Positions 44,192-54,365 of a stretch of DNA of 64,000 nt are shown in pieces; positions within the stretch are counted from its first letter, which is position 1; each line of letters starts with the position of its first letter. The stretch lies in contig OZ038378.1 of NCBI GenBank assembly GCA_964036045.1, positions 23,294,935 through 23,358,934 of the forward strand. The letters run 5' to 3'. This stretch comes from Eutreptiella sp. 'Long Island Sound 2002'. Its lineage: Eukaryota > Euglenozoa > Euglenophyceae > Eutreptiales > Eutreptiaceae. Made by a program: the position numbers and the translations under genes. Under the pieces are notes generated by a model that saw only the letters and a list, made by a program, of their open reading frames with translations, was not told the DNA's origin and ran no database searches.

Positions 44192-45767
44192 AATGTGCCG
44201 TCAACAACTCGCCTCCACCCGGCATCAGGCATGTCAGCATTGTGGGGAAGTGGCTTGGCAGTGCGTTGCTGGGCTGGGCTGCTGGCGCCTCATTCGCGGG
44301 CTCATCGCAAGCGGTGCACAACACACCCTTGTGTGTCCCACACAACAACGCTTGCTTGCACCCGAAACACCGCGCACTCGACCCACCCACCTTCCGCCTG
44401 CACGACACCACACCACACACTTCCTTGCCCACCGCCTCCGCCTCACGCCGTGCCCATGGGGGGGGGGACCACAGGGTCTGTGACATCGTAGTCAACCGGG
44501 ACGGTTGACAGTCCGCAAAATGCAACCACGCGCGGGAGGGCATCCATGTCACCGGGCACAGGGAGGTCCAAGGCCTTAGGAATACCCCCCCCCCAATGGA
44601 CTAACAAACTATGAATGATCCACAGGTCGTTGCGGCGCATTCCCATCGGCACTTCATGCCACGGGTCGGGGGTGCATCTTGTGGACCCGTACACAAATGT
44701 GCTCTCGGTGCCATCAAGCACGTCCAGGTCCTTGGTGACGGGAGAGAATGCCGACCATGCGAATTGACCGCTTGGCAAAAAATCAGGCGGAAAATCGCGG
44801 TGCGGAAACTGCGGGTCATGTGTATTGGCGATGATATAGGCCATCGCCGTCACCATGTGGCGGAGCTGGGTGGCTTCATCGACCTTGTGCCGCACATGTG
44901 CAGCCCAGCGCAAGAGCGCGGGTAAGGGGTGCTCGACACCCGGGAACTGGGTCCTCACCAAACCCGGCGGGGGGGGGGGCGGCACACCCTACACCACTTG
45001 CCGTGCGGGACCATCCTCAGGGCGCGCATACGTGGGCATGGTGCTATTAAAAATGTTCTTGCGCAGTTTGTGGTCCAAACCACCAAACTCACTGCGGAGG
45101 TCTGCCGTAACCGAGGCAACCCCACCTTGAGCAAACCAATGCTCGAACTCGAGCAACTTTTCCTTGACCTGGTTAACCATTGGGGCAGGGGGCAGAACAA
45201 TGGCGGTGCGAGGCTCAGCGCTACCTAGCAAACATGGGCCGCTCTGGAGTGGTAGAGCTAAAACAGTCCCGGTGGTGTATTTCGTTGGTGATGTTGCACC
45301 AGGAAGGTCTTCGATCCAAGCTTGTGCATGGCTGGCGGCTGTGAACAGAGTAAACCGGCACCCGCTCCTCACAATCTGTTGAGCGAACATAGCGAAGTTG
45401 CTGCACGCATTGTTGGGGGCACCATTGTCCCTCTTGAAAATCGCGAGGTTTCGGCTTCTGGACACTAAATTGAACTGCACCATGCAACGGTGCAACCCAA
45501 AGTTTTTAGGTTTTGTTCACTGTTGTGGTGATTTCCTTATCGAGCACTTTGGTAAGGTGGTCATACTCTGCGAAAGGGAGGCGGATCTGGAAACACGGCA
45601 CGTGGGGGTGGCGAGCTGTGATGTCGAGGATAAAATCGGAAAGCACACACGGTGCCCTCTTGTCAAAGAGGGGGAAAGTCACCTTGACGGAACCAAAATC
45701 CGTATCTGCGGGAAACTTAACGAACTCACTCGCATGCTTAACAACCGCACCATGCTCGACAAACCCA
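44067..45767 (-). pseudogene. 2OG-Fe(II) dioxygenase-like protein of element a
   Basis: Homologous throughout to the element b protein. The N-terminal part has KFPADTDFG and PLFDKRAPCVLSDFIL; the middle has IFNSTMPTYARPEDGPARQVV; the core has DPQFPHRDFPP (HxD metal site, near 44,800) and then LLVHWGGG...LPRVVAF (distal His and the Arg expected to bind 2-oxoglutarate). A cysteine-rich segment follows in another frame (CRRKVGG, CFGCKQALLCGTHKGVLC). Such enzymes hydroxylate or oxidise substrates; TET/JBP members act on DNA bases and are known from transposons, which makes them a candidate relative. Defects: in-frame TAG at 44,989, frameshift in the C/G-run near 44,460, and 5' end cut off by element b. 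Confidence 0.6.
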
Positions 45768-45954
45768 TGGGATGCAGCGTTCTAGGGCGTGGTGCGGAAC
45801 CCCTAGTTAGAACGCAATTTCTGGAACACCCACCTACCCTCAATTTTGGGGCAAACCACCTAAAAAAATGGATTCAGCACCCTCAAAAACCCCCCATCCC
45901 CTTTCTTTCCCCACATAACCCTCATTGTAGGGGTGGTTTTTGGGGGGGGGGTCA

Positions 45955-46082
45955 AAGAGTTAGAGCACAGTTAGAACAGAGTTAGAACGCAGTTAGAGCA
46001 CCCTGCTCTAACTAGTTATCGCGCTAGTTATCGCGCGATAACTCAGTTATCGCGCAGTTATCGCGGGTAGTTATCGCGCACC
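45955..46082. repeat. GTTAGAGCA and CGCGATAAC array, left end of element b
   Basis: About five AGTTAGA(A/G)CA units, then TAGTTATCGCGCGATAAC-type palindromes. Confidence 0.9.
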
Positions 46083-46148
46083 CCTCCTCCATCCCTCACT
46101 AGGACAAACAACAGAAAACACTTGGCACAAAGCATGTATGGTCTTTTT

Positions 46149-47808
46149 TCATACAAAGTCATCAATGTCTGAGGCCTTGGCTGCCTCCAGTCCCAAAAGC
46201 CCTTGCTCCAGGGCGTTCATGGACATGCAATGGTGCATGTGGCGGAGGGACATACTTGGCCTCACCAAGGACCAACCCTTAAAACAATTTTTGAGCCTCC
46301 TCTTGTAAGGCCCATGCCGATACTCCGTTGGGATGGAGGAAAACTGAAAAATGTTCCTCCATTTCTCGGCAAAAAAGGTGGAATGTGCCAAGCACCAATG
46401 GATCCACCTGGTGGGGGACCAACCTGAGCCTCCCCACGCTTTTGAAATTTTTGTGGTCAACGCACGGTGGCGTTCCACTTGGGTTAGAGTGTACAACTCC
46501 CTCACCCTCCAAAGCTCGTACAAACCCTCAATGCATTTCACCACGACATGCACAACAACCCATAACATAGGTCCCCCAGGGGTCCTCACTGTGGGGACAT
46601 GCTCTTTGAGGCAATCCACAAATTGCCTTTGGAAGGGGGGGGAGGTTAGGAAAACTTTGGTGCTTGTTAGATCGAAATCTTTTTCTGTGGCCCTCGAGGC
46701 CGAAGGGAGGCGTTCCCTGAGAGGGATGCCTGAGGCCTCATCCTTGAGGGCTTGTTTGAAGGCCTGCAAAGCTGCAAGAGCTTGGGCCTTACCACGGGTA
46801 CTAGGGGGGAGGGCCTGAAGGGTGGTCTCAATGCGCTTTGCAATGCCGTTTAGGATGCGGCATGCTGCATGTTGGTAGTCCCCCGGCCGCCTATCAGGGG
46901 TCACACTTCTCAAGAATGCCCCCCATCTTGAGGTGGACTCCACCCCCCTTTGCTGAACAATCCCATTGGGGTCTTTGCACAACCAACACTTAGACCCAGC
47001 CCCCCCCATTGCTTGCATCCCCTTCCCATCCCCTGTCAAAATGACAGTGCAAGTCAAAAATTGGTTTTGAAAGAGGACAACGTCCTCTTCCACATCCCGC
47101 ACCTCTTGGTTGAGGTTGGCAGAGATGTCCAGGCTTCTCAAAAAAGCCTGTTCATCCCCGCCATCCATACAAAACCATGAGGCCCATAGCTTCACCTTCG
47201 AAGCATATTTTGCCCCCCCCCATACATTAACCCATACATCCGCACGGGTAGAGGATGCCTTCCACAAGGAAGTCGCATCAACTGAAATAACAACAATGGC
47301 AACGCCACTAGGGGGGGGTTTCCCGATAACTCGGGGCCATAGATATTGCATTTTGCACAATTGATTGCAAAGGCGCATGGGCGGCTGCCCTATTGCGGCC
47401 TGTGGTAGACTTTACAATGGTTGTTTGGGGAAAGTAGGCCATGATCCGTTGCCGAACGGTCCTTAGGTCCCGTTGTGTGCAACGGCGGGGCATTCGCAAA
47501 AGGGCCCGTTGGGAGAGATGCATGCTGCATGCCATGCGTAGCATGCTCAGGGCCTCATGCTCCTGAGCTGTTAATGCAAGATGGCCGCCAAGTGGGCCAG
47601 ACAGGGCAGTGCACGCCCCACCACTTAAACAAACTTCGCCTTTGGTGTTGGTGCCACACACAACGTTTGGGTCACCCAATAGAACTCGCACCAGCCGCTG
47701 AACCGCCTTCAAACGCCGCCGCTGGGCCTTGGGGCACTGCAGATCGGTGTACCGCCGGAGGTTAGCTGTGTTGAGAGCCCGCAGGGCCTCATTGACAGCA
47801 GTATCCAT
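46149..47808 (-). CDS. transposase-like protein of element b
   Basis: Starts at ATG 47,808 (MDTAVNEALRAL) and ends with TGA at 46,149; one frame change near 47,310-47,340, in a G-run, divides it. Shared landmarks with element a: MPRRCTQRDLRTVRQRI, VISVDATSLWKASSTR (first Asp), ILTGDGKGMQ followed by GSKCWLCK, RWGAFLRSV...GDYQHAACRILNGI, CIEGLYELWRV and FSSIPTEYRHGPYKRRLKN. The two proteins diverge widely outside these blocks, so the blocks are probably functional. Likely role is mobilisation of element b. It faces away from the 47,870-48,040 palindrome array that separates it from the dioxygenase gene. Confidence 0.65.
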
Positions 47809-47865
47809 GAAGAATAAGAGGACCTGGGCACGAAATGAGGGAGGGTTTTGAAGCAAGGGCCCAAA

Positions 47866-48045
47866 AAACACGCGCGATAACCCACGCGATAACCCCCGCG
47901 ATAACTAGGTTATCGCGCGATAACCCCCGCGATAACCCCCCGCGATAACTAGTTAGAGCGCGACCCCCCGCGATAACTAGTTAGAGCACCCAGTTATCGC
48001 GTGATAACCCCCGCGATAACTAGTTAGAGCAGGGGTTAGTGCGCA
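47866..48045. repeat. GTTATCGCGCGATAAC palindrome array, intergenic
   Basis: Tandem CGCGATAACCCC, GTTATCGCGCGATAAC and AGTTAGAGC units between the two genes of element b. The cores are dense in CpG. Confidence 0.95.
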
Positions 48046-48338
48046 CTAACTGGAGGGGTTAGAGCAAGCGTTGGGCACCCTAAAACCTTCACAAACGTTG
48101 ATTTTGCACCCAGGAAACCTTGGAGATGTCAACAATGTGCAGGCACGGGGTATATGGCGCCACGATCACAAATTCAAATCAGTCTAATGGACATGTTCCG
48201 GGCTAGTTGCCCCTCCTCAGAGCACACAATGACAAACCATGGTGGGCATCCCACCCAAGCAGAAAAAATAGAAATAGTGAACAATAATCGAATCACAAAT
48301 TACACTAGCTGGAGGGGTTAGAGGAAGCATTGGGCACC

Positions 48339-49948
48339 CTAGCTAAAACCCATGGACACCAGCCGCTGCCGCCACACAGGCGTGCAGTGCAGAACCCCCC
48401 CCGCACTATAAAAAATCACGCTCCATCGCTCGCCCTCCCATGGCAATGGAGCGTGTAGTGCCCTGGTGTTGAACAACACCGGGGCTTGGGGGGTCGCGGT
48501 GCATGCCAAACCCTCCACCGCCCTACCCTTGCACACACGGGTGTGCCGCTTTTTTTCCCTCATGGAGGGATTCAGCAGGCCACCACTCTCCACCCAAAAC
48601 TCACCCCCCGTGAAGACCCCACACACACAATAAGCGCCATGGGCGCCCCATCCCGCAAATGGGAGTGGAGGCCCATGGTGTCCGTCCCTTGGGTTAGCAT
48701 AATAAGGCAATTGACAATCAATGTGCCTTCAGGAATGGTGTAGGGGGGGGCGTCGCGATGGAGGTGCTGGGGGGTGTGGTCATAGCTCGAAATTTCGGCC
48801 ATGTCAAGGATGGTGCAGCTCCATCCGACCCCCCCCACCACAGTCTTCTTCGCGGTCTCAAGCACACGATCTGCCACCCTTTTGAGGACTGGCAGATCAT
48901 GGAGCTTGTGGGGGTTGTGCTTGTGGTGGTTGGCACCCCCATAGTTGCCATACAATGTGCGGCGGGTCCCAGAATCTTGGGGCCTGCCGACAATGGGGGG
49001 GTTCTCATTGAAAATGGGTGCCTTCTCTGAGAGAGGCACCCTATCCAAATCATCCAAAAGACTTTGCAGCTGAATGTCACTCAAGAAATCGTGTTCCAGG
49101 AGGTGGTCGACCACCAGCTTTCCCCCCACCGTGAGCACAAGGTCATTGGGGTCCCTATTAAAGGCCCCCAAGGGCTCGGGGGCAACCACCTCCTCCGCCT
49201 CCCCAATAAGGGGGGGTGTTGCCCCAAATGGAAAAAGAATCACCCCCTGCCCCGAAATAATGTTGGGAGTGGTGACCCCATACCACTCACGCTCCAACTC
49301 CCTTGTGGGGCAAAGGGAGTGCATGGGGAGCTTGTTTTCGGGGTCGTCAGTGCAGACCCGGCGGGTGTTGTGGGTGAGGGGTTGGGGGAACCAACCATCC
49401 GACTTCCCCTTCCCCTTACCAGGTCTCACCCTTACCTTCTGGACACTGATCATGAGGGGGTTGTGGGGCTTCTCCTTCCTCCCCCCAGCCGCCCACCCCC
49501 CCGCATCCTCCTCCTCCTCCTCCACTTCCTCCTCCTCCTCCTCCTGACCCACATAGAGGGTCGTCTTCGTCCCCGCATGCTTCTCGGCATGAGCGGTGAC
49601 GGACTCCACCACCGCGTCCACATCCTCGGTATGAAGCTGCATCAAAAATCCAGCAACCCCTGGATTTACCTCTAGCAACTCGAAGATGTAGTTGCTGATA
49701 ACCAGGGGGTCTCGCTTGTCCGCCATGAAGGGGGACTTGTGGACAAGGAGTCCAAAGTCCACACCATGTTCAAAGCGGGTCGCCACAGGGCGCCTCACAT
49801 TGGCATCACCCATCGTAAACCCCTCAGGACCGCCAAGGCGACGGACCCCAAGGAGCTTTTGATGGTGCTCGCACCAAGCGTGGGCAGCAGCAAGGGCCAT
49901 TACGAAGAATATGAAAGCTTTGAGAGCTAAAGCGAAAAGGAAAAACAT
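48339..49948 (-). CDS. 2OG-Fe(II) dioxygenase-like protein of element b
   Basis: Open from 49,948 for 458 codons, then continues in a second frame to 48,339 after a shift in a G-run near 48,600. The N-terminus is hydrophobic (FIFFVMALAAAHAW). An acidic Glu-run precedes the catalytic half. Core: DMAEISSYDHTPQHLHRDAP (HxD, near 48,760), GVFTGGEFWVESGG, and NTRALHAPLPWEGERWSVIF (distal His and Arg, near 48,440). This order fits the double-stranded beta-helix of 2-oxoglutarate/Fe(II) enzymes. TET/JBP-type DNA-base oxidation is a reasonable hypothesis given the transposon context, but prolyl-hydroxylase or AlkB-type activity is not excluded. A TAG ends the second frame. The 46-48 kb palindromes flank the gene. 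Confidence 0.6.
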
Positions 49949-49954
49949 AAAATG

Positions 49955-50105
49955 AAGCGCGATAACCTACGCGATAACTCGCGCGATAACTAGTTATCGC
50001 GCGATAACCCCCGCGATAACCCCCGCGATAACTAGGTTATCGCGCGATAACCCACGCGATAACTAGTGCTCTAACCCCGTTCTAACCCCGTTGTAACTAG
50101 TTAGA
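49955..50105. repeat. CGCGATAAC palindrome array, right end of element b
   Basis: Same units as at 47.9 kb, immediately upstream of the dioxygenase-like gene, ending in GTTCTAACCCC and TAGTTAGAGCAC. Confidence 0.95.
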
Positions 50106-50396
50106 GCACACAAAGATCAAATCGCAAAAAGTGCAAAACGGGCAATATCGAGCAAACGAAACATGGAAGGCACATTGTTGCATCATAGTGCACCCATGTA
50201 ACATGTGAAATTCCGGGTTCCAACCATATTAACAATTAAACACCCAAAATTGGGGGGGCTCCGCACCACGCCCTAGAACGCTGCATCCCAGAGGACGGGC
50301 GGGAAGGCGGCCAGCAGCCCAGCACAAGCCATGGCACTCCGGGGCCACAAAAAGTCTAAAAGGAGAACAAAAGTGTGCAGGAAGGACACAGCGCAA

Positions 50397-50575
50397 AACT
50401 CAGTAAGGGGGGTCAGTAAGGGGGTTACTGAGTCAGTAAGGGGGGGGTTACTGAGTCAGTAAGGGGGTTACTGAGTCAGTAAGGGGGGTTCAGTAAGGGG
50501 GGTTACTGCTCAGTAAGGGGGTTACTGACCCAAGGTCAGTAACCCTTACTGACCCAAACGGGGGGGGTTACTGAC
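50397..50575. repeat. AGTAAGGGGG / GTTACTG palindrome array, right end of element a
   Basis: CAGTAAGGGGGGTTACTG-type units in tandem, the counterpart of 41,817-42,000. Confidence 0.95.
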
Positions 50576-50759
50576 TTTTTTCAACTTTGTCTACCGAGGG
50601 CATACGGGCGGAGAGACACATGTCCTCCCCTATTTTGGACATGGAGAACATAAATATGCGCCTAGGTCCTAGCGATATGGGCAGATGTGGTAATGGCAGA
50701 GGTGTCCATTTTGGGGGGGTTACTATGCACCCCCTTACTGTGGGACACCCCACTCCCCA

Positions 50760-53542
50760 GTGCGCGGCAGTCTTCCAGTGGGCCAAGTGCAGCAAGTGCT
50801 CTTCGGCCCACTGCCAGTGCAGCAGCAGCAGCAAATGCAGCAGCAGCAAGTGCAGGCTGCGGCCCAGCAAGTCGGCAGCCCAGAACAGCAGCAGCAACAG
50901 CAGCAGCAGCAGGTCCAACCAAGACAGCAGCCACCCCAAGTGCAAGCACAGTTTCAGTCTCCCCCACCCGGGCCACCTACGGGCTTCGCGTTCAGCAGCG
51001 ACTTCAAGAACCGAATCTGGCCGAACCAAAACAGCACCATCTGCGCCCAAGGGCCCGACTGGGCATGGCAGAAGGACGTGACACCGGCCTACCTTAGGTA
51101 CTCTTCGAGGTGGCCTTCTACAAGTTCTGGCGCCAAAGGGCCACGGCCATTGCCAAGATCCCAGACGGAGCCGTGAAACCCTGCTGGCATGACGAGAGCA
51201 TTACTGGCCACTGGTGCAGTCTGGCGAACCTGTTGAACCCCTCCGTGCCAACCCAAGAAGGACAAGCTGCCTGTGGACACTGCAAGGTGGAGGAGTACGA
51301 GCTGCTGTTCTCGTGCTGGGCAAGTTATGGGTGGGGTCACGTTCGGACCCACACGCCTCCGGGTGCCACCGCAAAGACCGTCCACCACTTCTACTTCAAC
51401 AAGGACCCACCGAGCTTCATCAACGCGACCGACGCGGGGGCAATGGCCTTCAAGAACGAGTGCGCCTCGGTGAGAAGTGCGGGTGCCAGTTTGCTGCGGG
51501 GGTCAGCCAAGAAAGGAGCCAGTGCCGCAAGGGCACTTGCAACCGGCACCAAAGTCAAAACCACGGCGGTCAAGGACGAGGAGCAGCCGCAGCAGCAGCA
51601 AGTGCAGCAGCAGCAGCTCCAACAGCAGGCAGCCGTGCAGCAGGCAACACTGCAGCTGCTCCAGCAGCAGCAGCGGGTGTAGATGGCCCAGCAACAGCAG
51701 CAACAACAACAACAACTGGCACAGGCACAGGTACGCGCTATGTTTGCCATAGCGCGCGCTTTCGACATTGTTGCGCGCGCTTCATTTGTTGTAGCACGCG
51801 CGATTTGATTGTTTGCGCGCGCTACGGCCCCACCTTCTGTCCCATTGTCACGTAGGTGGGCAGCTTCGAGCAGCTCCTGTGCCTGGGATCCCGCAGAGGG
51901 CCGTTGATGATCAGCGTGCCCGCGGACATTGCCGGGCGGTCCAAGCATGCGGCCGACTGGCTTGACGGACGGAAGGAGCAAGGCCCCTCCCCGGTGCTGG
52001 CCCGGGCTAAGCGGCAGATGGAGGAGCTGGAGGTGGACTGGGCCGACGCCTTTGCCGTGCCGGAGACGGAATCCGTGACAGTCCCAAGGCCCAAGAAGAA
52101 GCGTACCGAGGAGCCAGCAGCCACCAGCCACCTACCACCAGCCATCTCCGCCTCCCACACCGCTAAGCCCCCCCACCCGCCTGGAAAGGTCCTTGCCCAG
52201 AAGACTGCCGACCATTGACAGCAGCTGCTGGCACAGGCGGCACAGAGAGTCCAACGTCAGGCGGAACAGGCCAAGAAGAAAGAGGACGAAGCAAAGAAGA
52301 AGAAGAAGGAAGAGGAGGAAAAGAGGAAGAAGAAGGAGAAGGAAGAGGAGGAAAAGAGGAAGAAGAAGGAGAAGGAAGAGGAAGAGAGGAGGAAGAAGAA
52401 GGAGAAGGAAGAGGAGGAGAAGAGACGGAAGAAAGCAGAGGAGGAGAAAGCAGAAAAGGTAATGCAGCGCGCGCTATCGTTGTCATTGCACGTGCTATGC
52501 ATTTCGTCGCGCGTGCTATGCTCCGTATTGCGCGTGCTATGCCTGTGCTATGCCTCTGCGCTACTCTTTCCAGGCAAGCAAGACGGCACCGCAGCAGGCA
52601 CCCCAGCCGCAGCTCGCATCAAAGCCAGCACCGAAGCAGCCTGTCCCAGTCCCAGACCAGCCATAAGAACAAGGAGGTCCGTGCGGTTCCACCCCACCCA
52701 GTACGGCTCCCAAGGCCAAGCAGCAGAGCAGAGCCGACGCGGACAAGGAGGCAAGAGATGAGCTCATGCAGCGCCGAGATTGGTCCTACAAAGACGGCTA
52801 CAAGCCTCGGTGGATCATCTACTGCACCACTGCGATCGCGCCGATGATTGTGGAGGGAGCCGAAATCAAGCCAGCAGGCGCCAGGAGGGCCCCTCAGGAC
52901 CACGTGGCCGTCATCATCCCCAACGATCAGTGGAGCCCCAGCCAACAAGGGGAGGAGGAGGAGGAAGAGGACGACTGGTCGGAGTTCATGCCCAGCTGCC
53001 AAGTGTTCTCCGCCAAAAGCAAAGCGTATGAGGGGTTGGACAAGTGGCAGTGGTGGTGGGAGACGTACGAGGCCGATGAAATTGTGGACCTCTGCCCCTA
53101 CCCAAACACCATGAGGATGTCCCCGTCCAAGCCACCAACCCCAAAGAAGAAGAAGCCCCAAGGAGACCCACCAGCCCAGCCACCAGCCCCCCCACAAGAA
53201 GACAAGGGACCTACCGAAGCTGCAGCACCAGCAGAAGCACCAGCAGCAGCTGCACAAGAAGAAGAGGCACCAGCCCCAGCAGCAGCAGCAGCACAAGAAG
53301 ACGACGCACCAGCCCCACCACAAGAAGAAGAGGCACCAGCGGCCGCGCCACAAGAAGGAGAAGGAGCAGCCCCGAAAGAAGAAGAGGCACCAGAAGGAGC
53401 AACCCCAGAAGGCGACCCAAGCCCACAAGAAGAAGGGGATGCAGCCCCAGCTGCCACTGGGGCAGAAGACCACAGACCCGAATGGGAGAAGGAGTGGGAG
53501 GCCGAAGTGGTGGTCCAAACCATTAAGGAGATCACTGAATGA
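50760..53542 (+). CDS. Gln-rich and charged protein of the 15-kb element, 3' exons
   Basis: Continues the gene broken at 41,611. Exons 50,760-51,730, 51,856-52,458 and 52,574-53,542 are joined in frame by introns 51,731-51,855 and 52,459-52,573. In order: Gln-rich stretch; a small domain with FAFSSDFKNRIWPNQNSTIC, PCWHDESITGHWCSL and ACGHCKVEEYELLFSCWASYGWG (Cys/His-rich, zinc-like); a second Gln run; a block with GPLMISVPADIAGRSKHAADWL; a long Lys/Glu coiled coil; a block with RRDWSYKDGYKPRWIIYCTT; and a Pro/Ala/Glu-rich tail ending in TGA. In-frame stops occur at 51,680 (TAG), 52,216 (TGA) and 52,664 (TAA), plus a +1 shift near 51,100. Unknown function; probably a DNA-binding partner of the element. 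Confidence 0.55.
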
Positions 53543-53635
53543 CAGCGCGCGCTATACCTGGTATAGCGCGCGCCGTAAGGCTCATAGCGCGCGCTGTAAA
53601 TATGTTGCGCGCGCTACACTGTCTGTGCCCGTGAG
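53543..53635. repeat. GCGCGCTAT motif cluster in the 3' flank
   Basis: Four GCGCGCGCTA/TAGCGCGCGC-type words directly after the stop codon, the same motif as in the element's introns and ends. Confidence 0.8.
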
Positions 53636-53924
53636 GACCTGTACTGTTGCACACTTTTCAGACCTTTCAGAAAGTGTTTTTGCATGTGTCTTGGGTTGGA
53701 TGAGCAACAGGGAATGTTTTTGAAAAGCAAGGGGTTTTTGAGAAACGCAGGACACTGGAAAAAGCATGGTTTTGAAACATTTTCCGGTTTTGAAAAATTT
53801 GAAAGACGGGACAATATTCCTTTGGCTACAGGTACGCATTTCATAAAGTCCGGTCTTCCGGTCTGCCCGGTCTTCCCGTTTCGCGCAGTTTATTCTAGCA
53901 AAACTTGTACTTTACGCCGGTTTA

Positions 53925-54365
53925 CGCAGTTTATGCAGTTTATGCAGACCGAACAGTTTATGCAGTTTATGCGGTTCGTTTTAGTTTACCAGAAGACCGG
54001 TCCAGACCGGTCCAGACCGGTCCTTAAACAAACCGCGTAAAACGATCTAAACGGGCCGGTCCGATCATTTCGAGCAGTTTATGCAGTTTATACAGTTCAC
54101 ATCAAAAACACGTATAAACAGGTCGAACCGGTCGGACCGCCCAGTTTAGCGCGTTTTATGCAGTTTGTTCAAAGACCGGTCCGGACCGGTCCGGTCTGGT
54201 CTTTACACGAAGTGAAATGAACGGTTCGGTCCGGTCGGTTCGATCAGTTCGTCTCGTTTTATGCAGTTGGCGCAGAAGAAGTAAAAACCTTGTAATCCTT
54301 GTATCCCTTTTTCGTTTGAGTTCGTTTGAGTTGGTACAAAGACCGGTCTAGACCGGTCTTGTGAT
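53925..54365. repeat. TTTATGCAG and ACCGGTCC subterminal repeats
   Basis: CAGTTTATGCAGTTTATGCAG-like units at 53,925-53,972, 54,068-54,095 and 54,150-54,170, interleaved with AGACCGGTCC palindromes at about 53,993-54,023, 54,125-54,145, 54,172-54,205 and 54,340-54,356. They sit within the last 750 bases of the 15-kb element. Confidence 0.85.

Larger units (their letters stand above)
45768..50290. mobile_element. element b, 4.5-kb transposon nested in element a
   Basis: Inverted ends of at least 31 identical bases starting TGGGATGCAGCGTTCTAGGG. It lies inside the 5' part of the dioxygenase-like gene of element a; continuing that gene past the insertion (50,291 onward) gives residues that resemble the element b homologue. 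It carries transposase-like and dioxygenase-like genes related to those of element a. No target duplication visible. Confidence 0.85.
41611..50760. mobile_element. element a, 9.1-kb transposon including nested element b
   Basis: Inverted ends begin CTGGGG, continue with GGGGTGT and then CACAGTAAGGGGGTGCATA on both sides; about 40 of 45 positions match. It interrupts an exon of the 15-kb element. Taking the boundary at TGGGG/CCCCA restores the exon frame with no duplication visible. It encodes a transposase-like protein and a dioxygenase-like protein on the minus strand. Without element b it would be about 4.6 kb. Confidence 0.8.

Noticed and set aside
41611-50760. Assignment of elements a and b to CACTA/EnSpm from the CACAG ends
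   Set aside because: CACAG is internal to longer inverted ends that start CTGGGG in element a, element b starts TGGGATGC, and no 2-4 bp duplication or tnp2-type protein was seen.
52219-52458. Independent Lys/Glu-rich structural protein
   Set aside because: The coiled-coil repeat is in frame with flanking exons of the Gln-rich gene, so it is treated as part of that gene.
51680-52666. TAA/TAG reassigned to glutamine
   Set aside because: Several internal TAA/TAG lie in Gln-rich contexts and many long frames end in TGA. However, the 1190-codon RT, the 740-codon RNase H ORF and the piggyBac gene contain no TAA/TAG at Gln positions. One internal TAG (56,615) aligns with Ser in its homologue and another (39.3 kb) with the usual Tyr. 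Mutation is the simpler reading.
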